Assembly (NCBI RefSeq): GCF_036884655.1
Contig: NC_088339.1
Span: forward strand, 28,428,501-28,492,500
Origin: Musa acuminata AAA Group
Lineage: Eukaryota; Streptophyta; Magnoliopsida; Zingiberales; Musaceae
Direction of reading: 5' to 3'
Length of the DNA stretch: 64,000 nucleotides
Under the pieces are notes generated by a model, which ran no database searches, was not told where the DNA came from, and saw nothing but the letters and a program-made list of their open reading frames with translations. Below, in pieces: positions 13,310 to 22,900 of this stretch. Position 1 is the stretch's first letter; each line of letters begins with the position of its first letter. The translations under genes and the position numbers were made by a program.

Positions 13310-13850
13310 TCAAAATGATTGGTTGCATGAGTGCGGTAATCAATCGCATCACCAGATGTAATAACCGCAACACGAGGATTCGTAGCTCTCGATGCGACAG
13401 CGGCGCGATGGTCAGGAAGCAGAAGCATGCCTTTCGGCGCACGCAGGGGGACGATGAAAGAGACGTATCCAGAAAAGGCCACGACAAGGGCGCTGCCTTG
13501 GAACTCGAGGCCACCGTCCACCACCCGGCGACGGCCGACACGCGTCGGTTCCCCGCCTCCACAGGCGAGGGAGCACGAGCGGTCCGGTCGGGGCAAGCTG
13601 TCCTCGGGAACCGGGGCGGTGCGCCGGCCAATGCCCTGCCCGGCCCGGCCCGGCCCCGGCGGCGCGATCGAGGAACCAACCCGTGAGCGTGTTGAAGGGA
13701 GTGGGTGGCCATGGCGCCCATCGGCCTCGTCACGCCGTACCGCATCGCATCGCGATCCATCAGCAGTGATTCCCCTCATCGAGCTCGGCGCATTCCCTAA
13801 TCCTCCTCCGTCTCGCCTCAATTATTACCGTGTTGGGGTCCCATGACCTC
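13310..13850. other. GC-rich island with long open frames on both strands, unassigned
   Basis: Composition rises sharply to GC-rich here, unlike the DNA on either side. Open frames reach 202 residues on the minus strand (13213-13821) and 139 on the plus strand (13427-13846), as GC-rich DNA tends to produce. The minus frame contains stretches such as RAPKGMLLLPDHRAAV that look protein-like, but I cannot assign them. It could be a captured gene fragment, a GC-rich transposon piece, or a CpG-rich promoter. Confidence 0.3.
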
Positions 13851-14089
13851 GCTCTCGTTTCAGCACAGCCATGCCATTTATCAAAAAGGTCCCTTGAAGT
13901 ATTTTAATAAAGATTATATGGATAATTTACCAAAGAAAACCCCCAATCTTTTAATATTTTTTTAATCTTACCCATGAATATTATAAGAGTATAAACGAGA
14001 AAAAACTATGTCCCACATCAAGCATTCATGAAATCGTATCAGAATCTGTAACGGAGGATGTTCTTCTACCACAAAATCTCTTCGTGGTG

Positions 14090-14642
14090 TGGGAAACAAC
14101 CTTAAGCCGTGGCTTCGGGGTCGACGCGACTCAGTTCAGGTCCGGATGACGGAGATCTTCCCAGGACGACCTTCGAGTCTGCTAAGGTGGCCGAGCACGA
14201 TGGTCCGATCGGAGCGGGGTCACCGTTTTTTCCGGGAGGGGCTCCTCGCTTGGACGCGCAGTGAGAGACCACCGTCTTCACACCTGCATACAAGTCGGGT
14301 CGGGAAGCTCGACCCGACCCCTCCGACGATCAAGTTAGAAGATAGTGGAGGGGGAATTCTTTAGCTAAGTTGTCCTCTCCCTTTCGTCCACCCCACTCTC
14401 CCGATGAACGAGAGGGTATTTATAGGGAAGGTTACCGTTGTTTGATGTGCCTACCCGCAAGGGGCAGAATCGTACTTCTGGTAGCGTCTGACACCGTCGT
14501 TGGCGTGGCGTGAGGGGTCGAGCCTGAGCAGGGCGTTAATGCGCATCGGTTGGCGTTCTGGTCCGTTTGACCAAATGGGTCGATCGAGGTGTCTAGGGTA
14601 GCTGACGTCAGCCGAGTCTTATTGTAATTATTATCCTCATCA
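14090..14642 (-). repeat. 3' LTR (left copy)
   Basis: It matches 16561-17123 over its whole length, starting with the shared TGGGAAACAACCTTAAG. By eye about one base in ten differs, nearly all as C/T or G/A transitions. A minus-strand TATA-like CTATAAATACCC lies at about 14414-14425. The inner edge at 14642 abuts a polypurine tract. Confidence 0.88.
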
Positions 14643-14656
14643 TATTCCCTCCCGAA
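14643..14656 (-). other. Polypurine tract of the LTR element
   Basis: On the minus strand the sequence CGGGAGGGAATA directly precedes the TGATGAGG start of the 3' LTR. This is the expected place and composition for the plus-strand primer of an LTR element, and it fixes the orientation. Confidence 0.65.
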
Positions 14657-14729
14657 AAGAAGCTATGCGTCGGTCGTTGTAACGGGAGTCCGAGGCATGG
14701 CTTCAACTTTCAGTATTTGTTCTTGCCGG

Positions 14730-14821
14730 GCGTTTGTCGGGGGTGTGGGGATTATGGAGTTTAGTAAGGAAGGTTGCGTTTGTCGGGGGTGTGGGGATTA
14801 TGGAGTTTAGTAAGGAAGGTT
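14730..14821. repeat. 46-bp tandem duplication
   Basis: Two head-to-tail copies, 14730-14775 and 14776-14821, both begin GCGTTTGTCGGGGGTGTGG and appear identical by eye. The absence of differences suggests this duplication is much younger than the diverged LTRs around it. Confidence 0.85.
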
Positions 14822-14831
14822 GTGTGCACAG

Positions 14832-15237
14832 TAGTGACCCCGGGTAGCGTGCAGCCGAGGAGCACAACGCAGGCGGGCAGGCCGCGCAGGTGTGGTCTCA
14901 AGCAGCGTGCGGCCGAGGAGCACGACGCAGGCGGGCTGGCCGCGTAGGTGTGGTCTCGGGCAACATGGAGCCGAGGAGCACAACGTAGGCGGGCTGACCG
15001 CGCAGGTGTGGTCTCGGGCAACATGGAGCCGAGGAGCACGACGCAGGCGGGCTGGCCGCGCAGGTGTGGTCTCGGGCAGCGTGCTGCTGAGGAGCACGAC
15101 GCAGGTGGGCTGACCGCGCAGGTGTGGTCTCGGGCAACATGGAGCCGAGGAGCACGATGCAGGCGGGCAGGCCGCGCAGGTGTAGTCTCGGGCAACATGC
15201 GGTTGAGGAGCACGACGTAGGCGGATCGACCGCGCAT
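14832..15237. repeat. 58-bp tandem repeat, 7 copies, inside the LTR element
   Basis: Unit starts are 14832, 14890, 14948, 15006, 15064, 15122 and 15180. Units share GTGTGGTCTCGGGCA, GAGGAGCACGACG and GGCCGCGCAG segments. The first and last units are the most diverged, as is usual for array edges. Because 58 is not a multiple of 3, each unit shifts the frame, yet three minus-strand frames remain open across most of the array. It lies in the spacer where a pol gene would be in a complete element. Confidence 0.9.
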
Positions 15238-15392
15238 GTGTGTAGATACAAAGGGGGTTAGGTCGGGGCTAACCGCGAGCCGGGAGGCGATCAGGTAGAT
15301 ACTGAACCTTCACTCGGAAGAGACTGAGGCAGGGCCTAGATTTATTTTCACGAGGACTACATCGGATAGCCACCGCGGGTGCTTGACCTCTT

Positions 15393-16529
15393 CTATGGAG
15401 CCCACTGCCAAAAGTTGTCCCTTCTCCTCACGGCCACCCAGGCCTCCGCCGCGATGTACTGGTTAGCCCGCTGGAGCATCTCTGGCACCGTGGTGGGGGG
15501 TCGCTCCACGAGGGACCGGAGGAATCTGGAAGGTCGCAGGCCTATCATAAACACCTGCATTAACAGAGAGGGATGAGCGTCCGACAACCTCCGGATTTGT
15601 ATTGTAAAGCGATTCACAAATTAGGAGAGAGGTTCGTCCTCCCTTTTGTTGAGTCCGACGAGCAGTGCCACGGATAGTTTCGGTTGGGTGTAGGCCAAGA
15701 AGTTAAGCTCGAAGTCTTTGACGAGCTGATCAAAGGAGGCGATCGTCTCGGTCTTTAGACCGCAGTACCATGTGCGGGCTGGCCCCCTTAGAGTCGTGGG
15801 AAACACCCTGCACATCAAAGCGTCAGAGGTTCCATACAGCGCCATTTGGGCACGAAAAGCGGCTACATGGTCATCTGGGTCGGTGGCGCCGTCATATGCG
15901 TCCAAGGAGGGGAGCCAAAAGTTCGGGGGGACTGTCTAATCTTGTATCTCGGATGTGAACGGAGATCCCTGATGTGCGTCCTCTCCAAGCTCTCCCTTTG
16001 ACCTGTGAACCTCCTTCTCCATTTTGTCGAGCCGCTGACTGATAAAGCGCAGCTAGGCTCGTAGGAAGTCCATTGAATCCGAAGACAATGCCTCGGGTTC
16101 TCGGCGGCCGCTCGGATTTGCCATCACTCGATCTCCGAGTGGGGTCGGTCGGACCCGAGGCGAAGTGGGGAGCTCCGGAAGTGTCGTGTGGGCCCGAACG
16201 GGCGGCTCGTGTTGTCGCCATGGTTGGATTGCAGGCGGGTGTGCCAGATGAGAAACGAGCGGGATAATGGTTTGCACCATACCCATCAAAGCTCGGACTT
16301 GATGAGCGAGGTCCTGAAATGCCTCAGACGACACGGGCGAGGGGTCGGCGGGGGCGCCGTTGGGCGGCGACAGGCCTGGGTCGTTGAATATCCGCCAATA
16401 GCGCTTTGAGGTCGTGGCAGTGTGTTCGTCATGATGATCTCCGTGAGAGGGATGTTCCCCTGAGGCTCCAGTCGGGTGCAACCTCTCAGCTGCGGGCTCA
16501 TTGGAGCCGCTCGTGTGATCACCCGACAT
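15393..16529 (-). pseudogene. gag: Broken gag gene of the LTR element
   Basis: A single reading frame runs from ATG at 16529 to a terminal stop at 15393, interrupted by in-frame stops at 16053-16055 (TAG), 15936-15938 (TAG) and 15621-15623 (TAA). The frame never shifts. The part after 15905 has the retrotransposon gag core: a [18 protein letters not shown] start, a W-Y pair in RTWYCGL, and a following segment ending in DEPLS. The first 160 residues are proline- and histidine-rich. No zinc knuckle or protease follows. It cannot make a full gag as it stands. Confidence 0.85.
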
Positions 16530-16560
16530 TCCGGGCCCTCCTTCTAGTGCCACTATGGTA

Positions 16561-17123
16561 TGGGAAACAACCTTAAGTCGTGGCCTCGAGGCCGACGCGG
16601 CTCGGTTCGGGTCCGGATGACGGGGATCTTCCCGGGACGGCCTTGAGTCCGTTGAGGTGGTCGAGCGCGATGGTCCGATCGGAATGGGGTCACCATTTCT
16701 TCCGGGAGGGGCTCCTCGCCTGGACGCGCAGTGAGAGGCTACCGTCTTCACACCTGCACACAGGTCAGTTCGGGAAGCTCGACCCGATCCTTCCGACGAT
16801 CAAATTAGAAGATAGTGGAGGGAGAATTCTTTAGCTAAGTTGTCCTCTCCCTTTCGTCCCCTCCCACTCTCCCGATGAACGAGAGGGTATTTATAGGGAA
16901 GGTTACCGCTGTTTGATGTGCTTGCTCGCAGGAGGCAGAATCATACTTCTGGTAGCGTCTGACATCGTCGTTGGCGTGGCATGAGGGGTCGAGCCTGAGC
17001 AGGGCGTTAATGCGCCTCGGCTGGCGTTCTGATCCGTTTGACCAGGTGGGTCGATCGAGGTGTGAGACGTCATCTGGAGCAGCTGATGTCAGCCGAGTCT
17101 TATCATAATTATTATCCTCGTCG
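16561..17123 (-). repeat. 5' LTR (right copy)
   Basis: It is the partner of the LTR at 14090-14642 and is slightly longer (563 against 553 bp), with a small insertion near 17060-17085. A minus-strand TATA-like element lies at about 16885-16896. The outer edge reads CGACGAGG on the minus strand where the left copy has TGATGAGG, so its terminal TG is mutated. No clear tRNA primer-binding match was found just inside it. Confidence 0.88.
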
Positions 17124-18064
17124 TTAGGTTTTATTTTGAGCTCAATGCACTTGAACGTATGCATCTCCTTGATGCGTCCAAGCTTTACATGTTGATGTTC
17201 ATGGAGATATATATGATGAGAGAGAGAGAGAGAGAGAAAGAAAGAAAAAGGACGAGCAGAATCGGCAGTGGGAAGGAGTAAAAGAGAAGAGACAGAGAGA
17301 CATATTTGTCGAACACTGTTGCGACACTGTTTAGTTCAACAGTGACAGAGGACTGGTTTTGAGTTGATGATCAGACTGATGCATTCGTCCTCGCGCAGAA
17401 GGTTTCTCGTCTCCTCCCCCTGCTACCGTATCCATGCCAACGTACCAGTAGAGAGGAGCTCCTCCCTCGATCCATCATGTCAGAAAATTCCAAATGCTAG
17501 CAGCCAAAGTTGCAGCAGCAGCAGCGGTCAATGGCGCCTGGTCTCGCAGGCAGGCACTCGGTCAGCGGCTCCAGCGTGCCAGTCGGCTACTGGAAACCCC
17601 GCCGGGGCCGCGAGAATCCTGTGGCCAATGCAGCACCAGGCTACACATGACCCCACAGGGCTTAGCTCCAGGAGGCCAGCTTCCCCTCCCCTCAGAGATG
17701 CTTACCGCAGTATACCACTGTCGATTCCTGGCTACAGATTTGGTACATGCTGCATCAAGAACGGAGTGCGGTGTCGATATTGTGTAATCTGCTCTCCAAA
17801 CCTCGCACTGTTGTGAAACTGTTCTCGTTCAGAGCTGAAGGACTTGAAGGTATGTCTGTGAGAGAGAGAGAGATGGAACACCAAAAGAGCCAAAAGTTCT
17901 GAGAGCCAAGAGAGCAGCTTCTGATCACTGCAAATGAGGCGCCCCCCCCCCCCCCCCTCTTGAACTCAGCCTTTGGAGCCACTCCGTACAGACCAAGACA
18001 ACGACGTGGAATATGTTGATCTCTTTCTTCATCGCACCTTCCCAGAGGACTCTCCTTCCCTGTC
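17124..18064. other. Intergenic, upstream of Dof gene
   Basis: It holds a (GA)n tract at about 17217-17236, another near 17861-17873 and a run of about 14 C at 17944-17957. A frame at 17364-17816 gives a 150-residue peptide with no recognisable family. The proximal part is likely the Dof promoter. Confidence 0.45.
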
Positions 18065-18072
18065 TATATAAA
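18065..18072 (+). promoter_or_regulatory. TATA box of the Dof gene
   Basis: TATATAAA lies about 140 bp upstream of the ATG at 18208, leaving a leader of roughly 100-110 bp if transcription starts about 30 bp downstream. Confidence 0.6.
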
Positions 18073-18207
18073 TTAACAACGCCAACTTCGCCACTCGAAA
18101 ACCCTGAGAGCTATTAAGCCTCCGCATACATACATAGTAGACACGCACGAAACCGCTACGTGAGAGTTCGATCCTTGCTCCGGGAGAATTTGGTGGGGGA
18201 AAGCAGG

Positions 18208-18906
18208 ATGCCGGTGGAGTCTGGCGAGGGACGGCGGCGTCCGGCGGAGGGAGAGCTGCCGGCGGTGGCGGCGACAGCGAAGGAGCGGTGCCCACGGTGC
18301 GAGTCGCGGGACACCAAGTTCTGCTACTACAACAACTATAACATGTCGCAGCCGCGCCACTTCTGCAAGTCGTGCCGCCGGTACTGGACCCTCGGCGGCT
18401 CCCTCCGCAACGTCCCCATCGGCGGCGCCTCCCGCAAGCGTCTCCGCCCCTCCCCGTCCCCCTCCACCGCGGCCGCCTTGAGGCCCGGCCTCGCCCTGCC
18501 GGCCCTCTCCGCGCCACCGCCCCCCTCAGCACCAGAACTCGTGGCCGCCCCTGACGGGCCACCACCGCCCAGCCACGGTTCGCTGATCCCCGGCGGCCAG
18601 GTCCAGGCAGGGCTCCTGGGGCTGGACGAGCCGTTCCTCCCCGGCCGGGCCGGTTTCGGGCTCGGCCTGGGGCTGGGGCTCGGGTGCAGCGCCAGGGCCG
18701 CGGAGGAGATGGGGTTTGGGCTGGGGTCCACCCTGCTGTGGCCCCACTCCCTGCTCGACGAGCCCGGGGACGCGTGGCGAGTGGGGGCCGGCGTCAGTGG
18801 TGGCGACTGCTTCGCCGCTCCGGGACCCGCCACCTCCGCGTGGACGGACCTCGCGATCTCCGCTCCAGCGGATGGTGGCGCCGCGCCGGCGAGGGAGTTC
18901 CGCTAG
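18208..18906 (+). CDS. Dof-type zinc finger transcription factor, single exon
   Basis: A 232-residue protein. The Dof domain spans about residues 26-77 with zinc ligands Cys28, Cys31, Cys53 and Cys56 (C-X2-C-X21-C-X2-C) and the diagnostic [14 protein letters not shown] and RRYWTLGG segments. Dof factors bind AAAG cores in promoters, in the nucleus. The rest is a Pro-, Ala- and Gly-rich tail with a GLGLGLGLG stretch. I chose ATG 18208; the frame is open upstream to 18160 but has no earlier ATG. The domain ends [12 protein letters not shown], where many Dof proteins read VGGG(C/S)RK, a mild variant. The gene is very GC-rich and lies downstream of a TATA box. Family certain; subgroup not assigned. 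Confidence 0.95.
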   Translation: MPVESGEGRRRPAEGELPAVAATAKERCPRCESRDTKFCYYNNYNMSQPRHFCKSCRRYWTLGGSLRNVPIGGASRKRLRPSPSPSTAAALRPGLALPALSAPPPPSAPELVAAPDGPPPPSHGSLIPGGQVQAGLLGLDEPFLPGRAGFGLGLGLGLGCSARAAEEMGFGLGSTLLWPHSLLDEPGDAWRVGAGVSGGDCFAAPGPATSAWTDLAISAPADGGAAPAREFR

Positions 18907-19984
18907 CGAGACGGCTGAAGACGATGACATTCCCGTGAATATTGTGTGTTGGAGGCCTGTCCAGTTTTGGTTTCTCTTTAGACGGCCCACGTTTTCCGTT
19001 GTTCGCAGGTGTCTCCGATGTACCGCTATGCTTTGCTTTTAGAAAACACCCCCTCAATGCTCTCTCTCTCTCTCTCTCTCTGTCTCGTGCGCCATTGTCC
19101 GCTTCTGTCAGCTTTTAATGTTGATTGTGTTGATCATGTAGAATTAGATAATATTCATCATTCGGGTCTCGGATCAGAGAGTTAAATGGTTAGTTTTGTG
19201 CTTGTTAACCCTTACCGAGTCTGGTCTACAATTAACGTTATTATTATTTTTAATAAAACGTTATTATTTTATCTATAGTAGTAATGCCTTTTAATATTTT
19301 TAAATTTATTTTTCAAAAAAACTTGAAGAGAACGATTATCAAACTATTAAGCATGCTGGAGTAACATAAAAAATTTACTTAAAATAAATATAAAAAATGT
19401 ATTTTCTTGACTAAAGTATTTTTCTAGAAAACAAATGAAACATTCTATTCATCCCACGACCATTACATTTGATACATCATATGCAAAGCTGCAGTGATTG
19501 CAAAAAGTGTAGACCCAATAATTCCGGCTACATGAAATCCGATGTAAATGCATTTAAGCGAAAATTAAATTCAGGTCGAACAATGAACAGCAGCACTTGT
19601 CTGCAGGTAAAACTCGTTACCTACCATATTGACTCGTCTGCCAACAATACACTCACTAAATGAGGTGTGTCTATAAGATCAAGAAGGGCAGCATATGGCC
19701 GACTTCATGAAAAACCATAGTAACAGAGTACCAATTACTTAGCTATTAGTAGATAATAAATAGCAATCCCAGAAGATAATATACAACTATAATTGGTATG
19801 CAGGAACGCACTGGGCCCAACAAACTGCGGTCAAGGTTGTATGCATTTGCTTTAATACAAGTCCCTTGAGATGAGGAAAGATGAGAACTGGGATTTGATA
19901 CCTCGCGTGAGCAAAAGGACCACAACGAACATCTTACTCCCCCATATAGCTCAAGATGGTTAGTGTGCTGATCCAACCACAAGT
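18907..19984. other. Intergenic between convergent Dof and SnRK2 genes
   Basis: The two genes converge here, so it holds both 3' ends. A (CT)n microsatellite lies at 19060-19080. From about 19230 the DNA becomes very AT-rich. I saw no gene or structured repeat. Confidence 0.5.
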
Positions 19985-22900
19985 TTACATGGCATAAATC
20001 ATCTCTCCGCTACTGTCGACATCAAGATCAGGATCAGAGTCCAAATCCTCCATATCATCATAATCATCATCAATGTCAAGACCATCTGTCAGGTACTGAT
20101 TGAGTCCACGAGTGCCAGCTGCAGGTATGGTTGCCTCAGCTAAGATCTGCATTATCTCATCAATGGTTTGCATTGGTTGATCAGGCTCCTCGTACTGGTT
20201 GCTCATCCTGTTGTCATCCATCAGATCTGCAGGAAGGTTCCTCAAGAACCACTCGTGGTTGCGTATCTCGGGAATTGTAATTCTCTGTGGATTAACGTAA
20301 TCAACATATGGCAAATAGTGAACCAAATATCAAATACATAAGATCCACAGTAAGAATTCTATCCCTCGATGAACCGAGTAATTGTCACAAAATCAGATTC
20401 AAGTCTCAGGATAGTATTCCTCCAGAGATGCATTAGATATATCTTAACTACGAAAAGACAATCGTCTGGTTGGTAAAAACAAAACGGCCCAATGCAAGTC
20501 AATTCCTGGGACAATTTCCCAATAACATAATTATATCCTCCCTACCTGGAACAAAAATTTGTTCCGTTCACTTCCTTGTATGCTCATGGCCCCGATTATC
20601 ATTTTGTCCCATTTCAAAAACCTTGGCACCCTTGAAGAAAGACCTTCTTACTTATGACATATAGTACTAACAAGTTAATTTTTGTTTAACCAGAACACTA
20701 GTTCTATAACTAATGGGAAAGAAATGGCAGGTTTTGTGATTAGAAAGTCATTCTGTTATATTATTTTTCCTCAAAATGCAACTGAAGATTAGTCTTTTTG
20801 TAGTACATGCTTGAAGTTGTCATTTGGTCTTAATGACTACTTTCTGAGCATAAAGTGCTTACAGTGGCAGGATTGGCAACAAAAATTCTTGAGATTAGCT
20901 GTCGACACTCCGTAGATACATAAATATAGTCTGGAATTGAGTACTGAACAGTCAATATACGCTGCAACAGACAGTAGGTAGGTCAGTTAGATAATGCAAT
21001 GTTCAGACAATAAAGCATTAAGAAACCATTACCTCTAATGTCTTTCGAAAATTTTTAGGCTCTTCTGGATCCTCAAAAGGATATGCGCCAACTAACATTA
21101 CATATAAAGTAACTCCACAAGACCACACATCAGCGATCTACAAAAGTCTTACAAGTGTTATAAGGTATAGCACCAAAATAGTAACATGAAATGTGGTTAC
21201 AAATATGGAAAAACAGTTACATGATTTGAGGTGATCTGTAAAATTTTATGTGAAGTCACGACAAAACTAGTGAAAAAATTCTATTACAAAGCAACAATAC
21301 ATGCATTTACCTCTGATTCTTACAACTGATACTAAGATATAGGACACTAATTTTCTGTACAAATTAGAGTTGCTTTGATTGTCTCATCTTTTGTTTAGTG
21401 TCCAGTAACCAATATGTACAGACAACCAAATAGGACTCTTAATGTCAAGTAGTTCACAGCCCTTATCCAACCTAACTGATCAACTGGTCAGAGTTACTAC
21501 AGCACATTATGCTGCAGCCACCATGACATCCATGAATAGTACCTTTAAATTATATCCTCATATATATGAACCTAAACCAATCAAAGTCGGGCAAAATCCC
21601 AAAACATACAAAGTACAACATGATTCGGATTAAAAGACACATGGTAAACACCTATTGGACTAAAAAAAACCATACATCTGCATAAAAAAGAACTCAAAAA
21701 CTAATGATGAAATTAATCCATAAACACAACAAATATGAAAATCTAAGACCACCTTTATTTGGATCCAGTCTAAAATCTAATAAGACTAAAATTGAACTTG
21801 GACTTGAAATGTGATCTCATATCCTATCTTCCCCTTTTTTATCAGCCTTTTTAATCTCTTCAAAGGTACCCAAGTCCTTGGATTCCCCATCATAAACTAC
21901 CATCCAAACCTTCACCCACCCTAAGTGATATCTCAGATTCTCCCATACATACTAGATCTTTTTACCCCTCCTCTTACCCTGCCACCCCTATTTTCTAATC
22001 CACGATTCCTAAAATGTAACTCTTCTTGGCCATCACTAGTTATGGATATTTTTCTTTATCAAGAAAACAAACACTTTGATGAATATGACATGAAGTTGTA
22101 TAAACGAGCAATTAGGACTCCTATGCAAAATGTAGCAGAAGCATCCTCTTTTCATTTTCGTACCCCTGATGAAATCATCATCATTAAGTTATAGAAATAA
22201 GAAATTATTATTCACCACAAAATGTGGCAAATAACAGTTTCATTAGCATAAACAGTAAGATCAATACTGTTTGTTTAAATAATTTATTTCTCCCTTTTGA
22301 ACTAGAGCACCACATTCATGATAAACGCCTTCCAATTCAGCATGTTCACTTAAAAGGCACATGATAAACCAAGCATAATTGTATTATTGGGTTGTAATAT
22401 AGGGTTTTAATCATAAATATTGAGTTCATCCTTCAAGGAATGAAGAATCCATCTTCCAATGCAGCTTATATAAGAGTATACTCCTTTTTCTGAAAGTTAA
22501 GCTTTGGAAGTCAGCATAGAAGATCCTATTATTAAACCAGCAAGTGAACTGCAAGGGATAAACCAAATTTGGATGAAAAAAGAAACGGACAACTAAAAAC
22601 AATAGTACCATGTGGACAAATATCTCAATAGTTGTTTTAGGACAAATTGTTAAGTCAGAATGGGATAATTTAACAGGAGCCAAATATTTTAATAGGCTTT
22701 TTAGGTCTGACTCCATGTATATGATAGGAAAAGCATCACAGCATTTCTAGACGCACATCAAGTTAAAAGATCTGATAACATAATGGCATTACTAGCGATA
22801 AAAAAGCAGACCGTTTGAATGCTATGTAAACCTCATCATTATTCAGTATGGAACTAGAATAAACATGATGACAAGGAATGCTATGTAAGAAAAATATACC

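Larger units (their letters stand above)
14090..17123 (-). mobile_element. Non-autonomous gypsy-like LTR retrotransposon, minus orientation
   Basis: The element is about 3.03 kb with an LTR at each end (14090-14642 and 16561-17123). The minus strand reads 5' LTR, gag, spacer with tandem repeats, a polypurine tract, then 3' LTR. On that strand the LTR begins TGATGAGG and ends TTTCCCA at the left copy, giving the usual TG...CA edges. Only a gag-type frame remains, broken by stops; protease, reverse transcriptase and integrase are absent. The flanking five bases (tggtg and ttagg) are not a convincing target-site duplication. The gag sequence is of the kind common in Musaceae TAT-clade elements (inference from memory). 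It lies about 1.1 kb upstream of the Dof gene. Confidence 0.88.

Noticed and set aside
14761..15237. 158-residue repeat peptide on the minus strand as a gene
   Set aside because: It is a translation of the 58-bp tandem array inside a retrotransposon, with no start context or homology.
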